This document shows positions 52,131 to 62,857 of a DNA stretch of 64,000 nucleotides, piece after piece. The position numbers and the translations under genes are program-made. The number at the start of each line of letters is the position of its first letter. The first letter of the stretch is position 1. Origin of the DNA: Kosakonia quasisacchari (GTDB taxonomy: Bacteria > Pseudomonadota > Gammaproteobacteria > Enterobacterales > Enterobacteriaceae); NCBI RefSeq assembly GCF_004331415.1, contig NZ_SJOP01000008.1, forward strand, positions 1-64,000. The letters are read 5' to 3'. The notes below the pieces were generated by a model. That model made no database searches, had not been told where the DNA came from, and worked only from the letters and a program-made list of their open reading frames with translations.

Positions 52131-55100
52131 TTATACGTTACTCTTTCGTCCCTTTAACAAGCTCAAACGCCTGTCAAAAAATGCTGTTACCGCGATAAAA
52201 AATACCGGCACGAAGAACACCGCGAACAACGTGCCGCTGATCATGCCCCCGAAAACCCCTATGCCAATCGCATTCTGCGTGCTGGCGCTGGCTCCGCTGG
52301 CGAGTATCAGAGGAACAACGCCCAGCGTGAATGCAAGCGAGGTCATCAAAATCGGACGAAGCCGTTGTCTGGCCGCCAGTAACGTTGCTTCCAGCGTGCT
52401 CATGCCCTGGCCGCGTAGCTGACGGGCAAATTCGACAATCAAAATGGCGTTTTTGGCTGAAAGACCAATCAGAGTAATCAACCCAACTTTGAAAAATACG
52501 TCGTTGGTCATATTCGCGGCGCTAACGGCAATAAGCGCGCCGATAAGCCCCAACGGTACGGCCAGTATCACAGAAAATGGAATTGACCAGCTTTCATAAA
52601 GCGCAGCCAGCACCAGAAATACCACCAGCACAGAAAGCATGATTAACCCCGGCAACTGGGAAGCTGAGGCCTTTTCCTGCAATGAACTGCCAGCCCACTC
52701 ACCGGTAAACCCTGGCGGTAATGCCTTTGCCAGCTGCTCCATGGTTTTCATCGCATCACCACTGGCGTGGCCCTGAGCGGCGCTACCGGTGATGCGGATA
52801 GCCGGATATCCTTGATAACGATTGAGTTGCTGGGGTGCCTGCCGCCATGACGAGGTAACAACAGCAGAAAGCGGCACCATTTCCCCCTGTCTGTTTTTTA
52901 CGGATATTTTTAACAGTGTTTCAGGCTGCATTCTGTAGGCCGCATCGGCCTGCACAATCACCTGCTGGACACGGCCAGCATTGGTGTAGTCATTGACATA
53001 GTTTGAACCCGAGGTTACAGAAATGGCCTGATTGATCTCCTCAAACGATACGCCTAACGCTTCCGCTTTTTCCCGGTCAATATTCAGGGAAATAGAAGCG
53101 CCCTCGGGTAATCCGTCGATGTACACGTCCGAAAGCTTTGCACTCTTGTTTGCCTGTAAAACCAGCTTGTCTGCGACCTGTTTCAGCGCCTGATACCCTT
53201 TACCCGCACGGTCTTCAACATAAAATGTGAACCCGGAAGAGGTGCCCATATCGGAGATGGCTGGTGGTAGCAGACTCATGGTTACCGCGTCGGGTACGGA
53301 TTGCATTTTCGACTGGATGAGATCGGCTTCATCCTGGGCTGCAATGCCCTTGCGAGATGGCCAGTCTTTTAATGTCGTAAAGGCCAGTGCGGAGTTTTGT
53401 CCCGAGCCAGAAAAACCGAAACCTAAGATCATAATATTGCTTTCAATGGCTTGCCGGGCTGCGACCTCATCTTCATAGCGTTTCACCACCGCGAGAGTGC
53501 GCTGCATGGTGGCTTCGGAAGGGAGCTGAATGGAGGACATAAAATATCCCTGATCCTCTTCGGGTAAAAAAGAGGACGGCAGCGTGATTAACCCCATCAG
53601 CAGGGCCGCACACAGCGCGGCATAGAGCAGCATCATTCGCCCGGTTCGCTTTACGACATACCCCAAACCCGACGCATAACGTGAAGACAACGTATGAAAA
53701 TGACGGTTAAACCCGGCGGCGAATTTGCCCGGTGAAGACTTTTTATGCGGTTTCAACAAAGAGGCGCAGAGCGCGGGCGTGAGCGTTAAGGCTAAAAAAG
53801 CGGAGAGCAGGATGGATACCGCCATGGAAACCGTGAACTGGCGGTAAATCACCCCGACCGAACCACTGGCAAAGGCCATCGGGATAAACACGGCGGTGAG
53901 CACCAGCGTGATGCCAATAATCGCCGGTGTGATTTCCTGCATCGCTTCACGGGTCGCATCGCGTGAAGAAAGGCCTTTTTCTGCCATCAGCCGCTCAACA
54001 TTCTCGACGACGACGATCGCGTCATCGACGATGATGCCAATCGCTAACACCATGCCAAACATGGTCAGAATGTTGATTGAATACCCGCTTAATAGCATCA
54101 CGGTAAATGTCCCGAGAAGCGCCACCGGAACAACAATGGCCGGGATGAGCGTGCACCGGATGTTGTGCAGAAAAATCAGCATTACCAGAAAAACCAGCAC
54201 CATTGCTTCGGCTAACGTTTGTACCACTTTCATGATCGACACCTTGACAAAAGGGGCGGTGTCGAACGGAACGGTAAACCCCATTCCCTGCGGAAGCGCG
54301 GTGCTCAGTTCGGCCAGCCTCTGGTGAATTCCGGCGGCGGTGCTAATCGCATTTGCGCCTGGCGAAAGCTGAATCGCTGCTGCCGTCGCCGGAACGCCAT
54401 TTTCCCGGATGCCGTAGGTGTAACTCTGTAACCCTGATTCCACGCGCGCAATATCGCCGAGCGTCAGACGCGCGCCGTCCGTGGTCGCTTTAAGCGTGAT
54501 ATTTTTAAATTCCTCAACCGAGGTGAGTTGCCCTTTAACGGTTAATGGATAAGTGACGTCCTGGCCTGGCTGCGCCGGCTCGTCTCCCGATCTTCCGGGT
54601 GATACCAGCACATTCTGTTGGCTAATCGCGCTGGTTACGTCACTGGCTGAAAGCTGGTAATGGTGCATTTTTACCGGGTCAAGCCAGATGCGCATGGCTT
54701 TTTCACCCCCGAATAACTGAACCTTACCCACGCCCGGCACGCGGCGAAGCTCATCGCTAACATTTCGGGCGAAATAATCACTCAGATCCGCTTCCTGATA
54801 GGCTCCCGTGATGGATTTCAGACCGACCATCATCAGAAAACCAGACTCGGCCGCTTCAACGCTGACACCGTTTTGTCTCACCGCTTGTGGCAGGCGCGGT
54901 TCTACCGTTTTGATTTTATTTTGCAAATCCATCTGGGCGAGTTTGCTGTCCGTTCCGGGTTTAAAGGTCACCGTGATAGACGCCATCCCCGTCGTGTCGC
55001 TGGTGGACTCGAAATAGAGCAAATTGTCCACACCCGAGATTTCTCGCTCGAGGAGTGAAACCACGGACGTATTCATCATGTCTGGCGTCGCGCCAGGAAA

Positions 55101-55244
55101 AGTGACCGAAATAATAATACTCGGTGGGGCGACCGCCGGGTATTGCGCGACCGGAAGATGCGGTATGGATAAACCTCCACTTAATATAATGAACAGTGCA
55201 ACAACCCAGGCAAATATAGGCCGGTCAATAAAAAACTGTGGCAT
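52131..55244 (-). CDS. HAE-1-family RND multidrug efflux pump (AcrB/AdeB-like)
   Basis: 1037 residues, full length for an inner-membrane RND trimer. Start MPQFFIDRPIFAWVVALFII; the proton relay Asp pair in LAIGIIVDDAIVVVENVER; the large porter loops; and ALYESWSIPFSVILAVPLG, SAKNAILIVEFA near the end. These pumps export drugs and detergents with a periplasmic adaptor and an outer-membrane channel. No adaptor gene adjoins it, which is unusual. The preceding gene on the same strand encodes an ABC-type membrane domain. An AdeRS-like regulator pair lies 2 kb away. Confidence 0.95.
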   Translation of the reverse strand: MPQFFIDRPIFAWVVALFIILSGGLSIPHLPVAQYPAVAPPSIIISVTFPGATPDMMNTSVVSLLEREISGVDNLLYFESTSDTTGMASITVTFKPGTDSKLAQMDLQNKIKTVEPRLPQAVRQNGVSVEAAESGFLMMVGLKSITGAYQEADLSDYFARNVSDELRRVPGVGKVQLFGGEKAMRIWLDPVKMHHYQLSASDVTSAISQQNVLVSPGRSGDEPAQPGQDVTYPLTVKGQLTSVEEFKNITLKATTDGARLTLGDIARVESGLQSYTYGIRENGVPATAAAIQLSPGANAISTAAGIHQRLAELSTALPQGMGFTVPFDTAPFVKVSIMKVVQTLAEAMVLVFLVMLIFLHNIRCTLIPAIVVPVALLGTFTVMLLSGYSINILTMFGMVLAIGIIVDDAIVVVENVERLMAEKGLSSRDATREAMQEITPAIIGITLVLTAVFIPMAFASGSVGVIYRQFTVSMAVSILLSAFLALTLTPALCASLLKPHKKSSPGKFAAGFNRHFHTLSSRYASGLGYVVKRTGRMMLLYAALCAALLMGLITLPSSFLPEEDQGYFMSSIQLPSEATMQRTLAVVKRYEDEVAARQAIESNIMILGFGFSGSGQNSALAFTTLKDWPSRKGIAAQDEADLIQSKMQSVPDAVTMSLLPPAISDMGTSSGFTFYVEDRAGKGYQALKQVADKLVLQANKSAKLSDVYIDGLPEGASISLNIDREKAEALGVSFEEINQAISVTSGSNYVNDYTNAGRVQQVIVQADAAYRMQPETLLKISVKNRQGEMVPLSAVVTSSWRQAPQQLNRYQGYPAIRITGSAAQGHASGDAMKTMEQLAKALPPGFTGEWAGSSLQEKASASQLPGLIMLSVLVVFLVLAALYESWSIPFSVILAVPLGLIGALIAVSAANMTNDVFFKVGLITLIGLSAKNAILIVEFARQLRGQGMSTLEATLLAARQRLRPILMTSLAFTLGVVPLILASGASASTQNAIGIGVFGGMISGTLFAVFFVPVFFIAVTAFFDRRLSLLKGRKSNV

Positions 55245-55281
55245 GAATTAATTTCCGAACATTAAGGCGAGATAATTAAAA

Positions 55282-56205
55282 TCAAGATTTCTGTTGCAGT
55301 GATAATGTCCCGCTATCGACATCATCGGTCTTGACGCGTTTACCAATGTCTTTAAGTTGTGAAAACTTCTCAAGAAGCTGCGGTGCATCATCAAGGCTGG
55401 TGGCAAACATCCACATGTACGTCATTACCGAATAAATATGCCCGGCATTCACACCCTGGGTTGTTGTCATCAAGATAATGGTCAAGGTAAATAGCAGGGC
55501 GATCAAGGCACCGATTGCAAGGTATCCCAGAGCTTCACGATCGGAAAGGCAGATACGCAAACGGGCGAGGGATGAATAATGACGATTAAGCGAGAGCGTG
55601 GTGGCTTTATGAACATAGTCCACTTCCTTCTCCAGCCGGTTATTCAGTCGGTTAAACAGCAACTCATTTTTTCGTGTGTAACCCTTGAAAAAGCACGACA
55701 GAATAATGACGATAACCATACACATCACCCCGGCGTGAAACTCAATAATGAGCAGCATAATGGCGGCGCCGAAAAGGGAAATAATCGAGGTCATCAGCAT
55801 CGGCAGATGCATCTCAAAGAAATCAACAAATTCACGGGATAACACTACTCGTGCGGCGATGGTTGAATGATTAAGCTGATATTTACGCTGAGCAATAATA
55901 ACCGATACGGCCAGACCAGCATAAATGCGCGCAAACGTACGCGTATCGATACTGCGCCGGGTTGCGCCGAGGACCCAGATAAAAAGAATCATTAATCCAT
56001 AAAGTGCTGCCGTGAGGGCATCTCCCGCCAGAATCGAGTTGATAGCGATGCCCGCCAGCACGGGATACAATAAATAGGTCACATTTTCCGCAATAACCAG
56101 GAAAAACGTAATAGAGAGTTTTTTCCAGTTTTTTACGGCCAGGTGTTTTAATGTCCTTTTCACATTTTCAGTAGAGGACGGTGGGTTTTTATTTATCGAC
56201 GTCAT
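55282..56205 (-). CDS. ABC-transporter-like six-transmembrane protein without ATPase domain
   Basis: 307 residues with about six membrane helices arranged as in type I ABC exporters (KKLSITFFLVIAENVTYLLY, AALYGLMILFIWVLGATRRS). No Walker A, signature or Walker B motif exists in it or its neighbours. The pattern fits the ABC_membrane_3 family, whose members are transmembrane-only. It is 37 bp upstream of the RND gene and probably co-transcribed. Its role is unknown; it might assist the pump or act separately. Confidence 0.82.
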   Translation of the reverse strand: MTSINKNPPSSTENVKRTLKHLAVKNWKKLSITFFLVIAENVTYLLYPVLAGIAINSILAGDALTAALYGLMILFIWVLGATRRSIDTRTFARIYAGLAVSVIIAQRKYQLNHSTIAARVVLSREFVDFFEMHLPMLMTSIISLFGAAIMLLIIEFHAGVMCMVIVIILSCFFKGYTRKNELLFNRLNNRLEKEVDYVHKATTLSLNRHYSSLARLRICLSDREALGYLAIGALIALLFTLTIILMTTTQGVNAGHIYSVMTYMWMFATSLDDAPQLLEKFSQLKDIGKRVKTDDVDSGTLSLQQKS

Positions 56206-56474
56206 TATAAAAAATTATCTGCCCGGTATGGATGAAGAATCCTGGCTTACCTTTATGCTTAATCATCGATGTGCTTTCATTACGAGCCGATTAAGATATG
56301 CGCCTGGATTACACTGCGTTTATGCAGTCTATCGTTTTGATGTTTACGTAGAATGAATGCTTTATGGAGGCAATATGGAGTCGGTTACTTTCCCTGAGAT
56401 GTAAATAGGCCGGCTTTCTGGCTGCCTGTCACTATTCCCATCGCCAAAGCTCACCGCTTCATATTCAACGAGAT
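56206..56474. other. Intergenic region upstream of the ABC-like gene
   Basis: 270 bp. On the plus strand a strong GGAGG and ATG at 56374 begin a frame of only nine codons (MESVTFPEM), possibly a decayed gene start or chance. No operator-like repeat was seen here. Confidence 0.35.
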
Positions 56475-56861
56475 TCAGAGGATCCTCAATAACAGATACA
56501 TAGGCGTGACACCGAGGAAAATAATCAAAAAACACTCATAGTAAAAGCTGAAGTCATAAATATCCGGAAGCCTGAGTAAGAGAATGTTAAAAATCAGAAT
56601 AAGGTGAAAAAAAATGATCACCAAAAAGAGTGTTACGATAGCCAGCTCTTTCAGTACGCCGGCTTTTTCTTGTATCAAAAACAATAAAAAAGAAGCGATT
56701 AACATGGCATAGATAAACGGCGATGAAAGTAGCGTCGCGCCTACTTTTTCCTCAACGTTGTGCATCAAAATAAGCCATAGATAGAACATTCCCCATAACC
56801 ATAAAGAAAATATCATCAATGAACTGATTTTTTCAACGGTGAGTTTCCGTAAGTGTTTCAT
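56475..56861 (-). CDS. Hypothetical four-helix membrane protein
   Basis: 128 residues, almost wholly hydrophobic, with four predicted membrane helices (ISSLMIFSLWLWGMFYLWLI; FIYAMLIASFLLFLI; ELAIVTLFLVIIFFHLILIF; YECFLIIFLGVTPMYLLL). Not recognised. Lower GC than the neighbours. It is the first minus-strand gene next to the AdeR-like box and could lead the ABC-like/RND set, although 270 bp separate them. Confidence 0.7.
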   Translation of the reverse strand: MKHLRKLTVEKISSLMIFSLWLWGMFYLWLILMHNVEEKVGATLLSSPFIYAMLIASFLLFLIQEKAGVLKELAIVTLFLVIIFFHLILIFNILLLRLPDIYDFSFYYECFLIIFLGVTPMYLLLRIL

Positions 56862-57018
56862 TGCTACTTCTACTCCGAGAGAGGGCTTTGCCGGTAATAC
56901 AATGACACCACACGATCTATTTTACCGTGTTAGCGAATGTCATCTGTTTTCCAGTAGCGCGTTATTTTATATGGCTTACTTTCTATTGTTATCCAGGACT
57001 GTGGAAAATTGATTACCC

Positions 57019-57039
57019 GAGTGTGGAGCGAGTGTGTAT
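57019..57039. promoter_or_regulatory. AdeR-type direct repeat in the regulator/pump intergenic region
   Basis: GAGTGTGGAG, one base, then GAGTGTGTAT. The AdeR box of Acinetobacter baumannii is two AAGTGTGGAG copies with a one-base gap, lying between adeRS and adeABC. Here the repeat lies in the 457-bp gap upstream of an AdeR-like gene. The remainder of the gap (56862-57318) holds no supported gene. Confidence 0.6.
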
Positions 57040-57318
57040 GCCTGCCTGGTAAATATTCGCTTGCGGATGTTGCTGTCAGACATTGAGGAAAAATAAGACG
57101 CCAACGATTTTAAGTGGATGCAACTTTCGCCGCACAAGCAGGTCTCATGTTCGCTGATGACTTGCGCGTCTGCTGGCAGGCTTCAGAAACAGCTTAGAAA
57201 AACGGCATTTGCATGAGTACATTAACCGAACCGGATGTGAATACGACAGCACCGGTGTTTGCTTCAGCGCAAGCCAGGTCACACAATGCCAGCAATATCA
57301 GTAGTGAGTGGAGAAATC

Positions 57319-58023
57319 ATGAACGATAACTATCTTATTCTTGTTGCTGAAGACGATGATGAAATAGCGGATATTCTGACCAGTTATATTCAGCGTTCAG
57401 GGATGCGCGCACTTCGCGCGGCGGACGGAGAGCAGGCGATAAATGTGTGCCGATTGAAAAAGCCCGATTTGGTGTTATTGGATATACAACTGCCCGTGTT
57501 CGATGGCTGGACTGTCCTTTCCTCGCTGCGAAAAGAGAGCAATATCCCGGTCATCATGGTCACGGCACTGGACCAGGACATCGACAAACTGATGGGGCTG
57601 CGCCTTGGTGCGGATGATTATGTCGTTAAACCTTTTAATCCCACAGAGGTTGTTGCGCGTATCGAAGCCGTGCTGCGCAGGGCAAAAGCCAGTCACGAAC
57701 AACTCTACAATAAGCCTATCCGGACATCCTGTTTAACGGTTTATCCAGAAGACTTTTATGTGGAGATCAATGGTTGTGGCGAGGTTATCTCTCCCTTGCT
57801 CACAACGACAGAATTCAAACTGCTGGCCTACCTGGCGCGGAACCCCCGCAAAGTCTGCTCGCGTGAAGAGTTACTCAATGCCTGCCTGCCAGAAGGCGAT
57901 ACGCTTGACCGCACGGTTGACAGCCATATGAGCAAGCTGCGCAAAAAGCTGGAAAACTGCGGGTTAAAAGGGGTTCCGGAAAGTATTCGTGGCATGGGTT
58001 ACCGATTAGGTGAAAACAAATGA
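57319..58023 (+). CDS. AdeR/BaeR-like OmpR-family response regulator
   Basis: 234 residues from ATG 57319 (GGAG six bases upstream). The receiver domain has LVAEDDDEIADIL, Asp55 in LVLLDIQLPVFDGW and VVKPFNPTEVVARI. The VTALDQDIDKLMGLRLGADD segment closely follows AdeR of Acinetobacter, more so than BaeR. The output domain has LTTTEFKLLAYLARNPRKVC and TVDSHMSKLRKKLE. Its stop overlaps the kinase start (ATGA). The likely targets are the divergent membrane protein, ABC-like and RND genes. Confidence 0.92.
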   Translation: MNDNYLILVAEDDDEIADILTSYIQRSGMRALRAADGEQAINVCRLKKPDLVLLDIQLPVFDGWTVLSSLRKESNIPVIMVTALDQDIDKLMGLRLGADDYVVKPFNPTEVVARIEAVLRRAKASHEQLYNKPIRTSCLTVYPEDFYVEINGCGEVISPLLTTTEFKLLAYLARNPRKVCSREELLNACLPEGDTLDRTVDSHMSKLRKKLENCGLKGVPESIRGMGYRLGENK

Positions 58024-59093
58024 ACAGAGGTCATCCGTTAAGCCGCCAGGTACTGGCGTTTATGATCTTGCTGACGCTGACGGTTATTGCTGTCTCTGTG
58101 ATTGGCTCCTATCTGTTTTATACCTTCGTCATTTATTACATTCCCGGCGGGGCAATGGCCGGGAATGAGGATCAGATGACCTATCTTGACTGGTTATGGA
58201 TCCTGATTGCCTCTTTAATAAGCTTATCCCTCTCGCTTTTTTTTACCGTAAAGCTGTCGGCAAGAATTTTGACCCCGCTAAGCTCTGTGGCGACCAGCCT
58301 GCGCAGGATAGCCCAGGGTGATCTGGGTGCGCGGGCGTTTTGCGCCAGCTCGCACCTGGGCGAACTTAATAATCTTGTCAACGATTTCAATGAGATGGCT
58401 GAAAAACTACAGACGATGGATGCGCAGCGTAAATCCTGGAATGCCGCCATTGCCCATGAGCTTCGCACGCCGGTGACCATTCTGCGAGGCCGCTTACAGG
58501 GGCTGGTTGATGGCGTGTTCGAGCCAAATCCGACCTTGTTTAATAATCTTCTTAAACAAACAGAGGGCTTATCCAGCCTGATAGAAGATCTTCGGGTGGT
58601 GAGTTCATCCGGCGGCGCCGAATTTACGTTAACGCTTGTGGATGTTGATTTGCAGGAGATCATTCAGAGCGCGGTGGATTCCTTTGCGCTGGAATTTAAA
58701 CGCAGCCATTTTACCATCGCGACCGAATTACATCCCCAGCAATGTCAGTGCGATCCGCTGCGGATTATTCAGTGCCTGACTGTCCTTTTCGATAACGCGA
58801 TAAAATACGCCACCTCTAAAAGCATGATGGTCAGCCACGGCACCAATGAACACGAGAACTTTATTGTCGTTGAAGATAGGGGGCCAGGGATCCCAGAAGA
58901 ATTTCACAAATTTATGTTTCACCCTTTTCAGCGCGGCGCCAGCGCAAGGGACACCAATCCGGGTGGCTGTGGGTTGGGATTATCGGTGTTGAAAGCCATA
59001 ATGCTTGCTCACCAGGGCGATGTAACCTACGCGTTAACCGATGAGGGCCATTCCATTTTTAAACTCTCATGGCCCTTACGGAAAAAACACTGA
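58020..59093 (+). CDS. AdeS-like sensor histidine kinase
   Basis: 357 residues with two membrane helices (about 10-36 and 58-80) and only a short periplasmic loop, so it probably senses membrane or intramembrane stress. HAMP with LSSVATSLRRIAQGDLGARA; phosphoacceptor His in WNAAIAHELRTPVTILRG; ATP-binding motifs LFDNAIKYAT, VEDRGPGIPEEFHKFMF and GCGLGLSVLKAIM. It overlaps the regulator gene by 4 bp, so the two are co-translated. A TupA-like gene converges on it with no gap. Confidence 0.92.
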   Translation: MNRGHPLSRQVLAFMILLTLTVIAVSVIGSYLFYTFVIYYIPGGAMAGNEDQMTYLDWLWILIASLISLSLSLFFTVKLSARILTPLSSVATSLRRIAQGDLGARAFCASSHLGELNNLVNDFNEMAEKLQTMDAQRKSWNAAIAHELRTPVTILRGRLQGLVDGVFEPNPTLFNNLLKQTEGLSSLIEDLRVVSSSGGAEFTLTLVDVDLQEIIQSAVDSFALEFKRSHFTIATELHPQQCQCDPLRIIQCLTVLFDNAIKYATSKSMMVSHGTNEHENFIVVEDRGPGIPEEFHKFMFHPFQRGASARDTNPGGCGLGLSVLKAIMLAHQGDVTYALTDEGHSIFKLSWPLRKKH

Positions 59094-60026
59094 TCACGCT
59101 TTCTGCGTGCGCAACGGCTGGTTGCTTTGTATCGCGGTCATTTTCCACATCTCACCCAGCCGGGTATCCCACTCTGGCGGTGAGATTTCCAACTTGCCGC
59201 GCCGGGGACTGAGGGTGATTTCACTGAAATAAATCACATCGCGCTGGAGCATAAGATCAATTCGACAATAATCGATCCCGGTGGATAGCTCCTGTGCAGC
59301 GGTTATCGCCTTATGCAATAATTCCGGTTCGGGGATCGCTCCGGGAGTATTGGGATATTCCATCTGAAAGGGCTGCAATTGCCAGCAGCGATTGTAGACA
59401 TTAATGAAACCATTACCGGAATCATCGGTAACATCTGCTTCGATAAAACCCGCGATGCCGTGAAAACAATGTATCCTCAGCATTTCAGGTGTTCGGCTTT
59501 TGTCTCGTGCTGAAAATAAATCAATGTATTTCTCGCACAATATAACCGGTTTGATGTTTTTATACTGCCATTCACGGGTGGTGTAATACATATTTTTGCG
59601 CAGGGCAAAATCAAGCTTCTGTAACGCGCGTGGAATATTGAGTTTATCCTTATCCGTGCATATTACTGCGCTACCGCTATCGTGATTACACTTCAACACA
59701 AATTTGTCCGGTAATTGGCTGAAATCGATGCTTTGCACGTTTTTATAGACGCAAAGCAATGTGGGTAACTGTACTCTTTGTGTACGCGCAGAAACGTAAT
59801 CGCGCACCGCCAGTTTATCTGCCAGTCGCGTGTAAAGCGGGTTATGGTCATGTATCATTCGGTAGCATATTTTCTCGCTTAGCGTCACCGGATTAATCAG
59901 ATCGGGGGTTCTGCCAGAGAGCCTTTTTAATCTTTTGCTATGAAATTGCTGGTCCTGAACCATACAGGTTAAAAGTTTCCGACCAAGGTACTCGGTGTAT
60001 TTAATGAAATAAGTAAATTTGTTCAT
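59094..60026 (-). CDS. TupA-like ATP-grasp protein
   Basis: 310 residues from ATG 60026, which has AGGAGG four bases upstream. Motifs of the TupA-like ATP-grasp family: FVLKCNHDSGSAVICTD (nucleotide-binding lysine), TREWQYKNIKPVILCEKYI and CRIDLMLQRDVIYFSEITL (metal-binding Asp and Glu). The family links amino acids or similar groups to surface polysaccharides, for example teichuronopeptides. No polysaccharide cluster is next to it, so it is an isolated copy of unclear role. It is cytoplasmic. Confidence 0.88.
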   Translation of the reverse strand: MNKFTYFIKYTEYLGRKLLTCMVQDQQFHSKRLKRLSGRTPDLINPVTLSEKICYRMIHDHNPLYTRLADKLAVRDYVSARTQRVQLPTLLCVYKNVQSIDFSQLPDKFVLKCNHDSGSAVICTDKDKLNIPRALQKLDFALRKNMYYTTREWQYKNIKPVILCEKYIDLFSARDKSRTPEMLRIHCFHGIAGFIEADVTDDSGNGFINVYNRCWQLQPFQMEYPNTPGAIPEPELLHKAITAAQELSTGIDYCRIDLMLQRDVIYFSEITLSPRRGKLEISPPEWDTRLGEMWKMTAIQSNQPLRTQKA

Positions 60027-60398
60027 TTTTCCTCCTGCGGACAATGAACATTCTGCAGAGGATTTATTGATTTATATTGCCGCTAATATGGAGCGACGAT
60101 GGAGTGGCTATTTGCAAAACATTTTTAAATGTTATGAGCAGGTTCTGCTTATTGACGGGGAACGATCACTATTTGTTGCTTAAGCTAAATCTTAACGCGG
60201 CTATCGCCATGTCGACTGCTGAAAAAAAAGCTGGCGTCAGAAAGGAAAAACGTGAATGGTCACTGCCGATAGATAGGGAACGATGAAAGAAAAGGGTATT
60301 TCTTACCGGCTTAACAGATTACGCAGAAAACAAGTTCAGAATTCGCTTAAGCCAGATATATTACCTGTCAGGTAATCTTTTCTATGAGGGAGTGAGAA
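60027..60398. other. Intergenic region with a 17-bp palindrome
   Basis: 370 bp between divergent genes. ATTACCTG-t-CAGGTAAT at 60360-60376 is a perfect palindrome 23 bp before the next start, a possible operator. A frame at 60077-60286 lacks support. Nothing else is recognised. Confidence 0.4.
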
Positions 60399-60674
60399 AT
60401 GACAGATTACAGTTTTTATCAAAAAGGTAAGCAAATCGTGGTGCTGAAAAGCGCGGAAGTGGATGCCGCTTCTCAGCTAGTGGCACAGGGCTTCGAGAAA
60501 CAGTTTGAAGAGGTCAGCGCGACCAGTGAAAAAAACGCGCTTGCCCGCTTTGCGGATATTCGCCGTGATAACCAAATCGATCGTGAAAACTTCCTCGCAG
60601 GCGCAGGACCGATGCCGCTTATCGGCGGATTGACGGCCATTATTACGTCTCTTGTGCGCAAAAAAGAGCAGTGA
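60399..60674 (+). CDS. Hypothetical 91-residue protein
   Basis: Not recognised. Begins MTDYSFYQKGKQIVVLKSAE and contains QGFEKQFEEVSATSEKNALA, then a Gly/Pro-rich segment AGAGPMPLIGGLTAIITSLV that may be a short membrane-associated helix near its C-terminus. GAGGGAG lies before the ATG, which makes translation credible. A perfect palindrome just upstream suggests regulation. It precedes an ASCH-domain gene by 105 bp on the same strand. Confidence 0.65.
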   Translation: MTDYSFYQKGKQIVVLKSAEVDAASQLVAQGFEKQFEEVSATSEKNALARFADIRRDNQIDRENFLAGAGPMPLIGGLTAIITSLVRKKEQ

Positions 60675-60778
60675 TCGAAAATTGAAAGCGCTGCCGGTTA
60701 TGTTAATTGATGAGAAGTGAGGCCGCGCACAGTTCACCCAAATGCGAATTGCCGCGTAGCTACGCCGATAAAAGGTCC

Positions 60779-61192
60779 ATGATGAAGAGTATTGATAAAC
60801 TAAAGACGACATATCCCGGCGCACAGGCATGGTCATTCGGCGACAGCCCGGAGATGGCAAGCGCGCTTGCAGGCTTAGTGGTGAGTGGAGTGAAAACAGC
60901 CTCCTGCGGCTCGCTTGCCTCGTACCTGGCTGAAGAGCCGGCACCCAAAATCGGCAGTTATCATATTATTCTCAACGGGCAAAATTCCCCGGTATGCGTC
61001 ATCAGAATGCTATCGATGCGCCTGGTACGCTTTTGCGATGTGACGGAAGCCTTTGCCAGAAAAGAGGGCGAGGGCGATTTAAGCCTTGAATATTGGCGCA
61101 AAGAGCATAAAGCCTTTTTTACCCGCGCGGGATTTTTCGCCGAAGAGATGGAACTCGTCGCGGAAGAGTTCGCGGTTGTTGAGGTTCTCTAA
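60779..61192 (+). CDS. ASCH-domain (DUF984) protein
   Basis: 137 residues from ATG 60779 (or the ATG at 60782, which is better spaced from AAGG). AWSFGDSPEMASALAGLVVS, GVKTASCGSLASYL, YHIILNGQNSPVCVIRM and GEGDLSLEYWRKEHKAFFTR are those of DUF984/ASCH proteins. The fold is a beta-barrel related to PUA domains and thought to bind RNA or act on modified nucleosides. Longer family members share the whole length. The gene has no clear operon partner. Confidence 0.9.
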   Translation: MMKSIDKLKTTYPGAQAWSFGDSPEMASALAGLVVSGVKTASCGSLASYLAEEPAPKIGSYHIILNGQNSPVCVIRMLSMRLVRFCDVTEAFARKEGEGDLSLEYWRKEHKAFFTRAGFFAEEMELVAEEFAVVEVL

Positions 61193-62785
<1,593 letters not shown>

Positions 62786-62857
62786 GGTATTGCAATCTTG
62801 TCCGCTGGCGCTGATCTGCCAGCGGACAAAATAGTAAGACTCCCTTCGACGCTTTGG

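Noticed and set aside
56374..56403. Nine-codon frame with a strong ribosome site
   Set aside because: Too short to claim as a gene and no downstream frame continues it; noted only as a possible decayed start.
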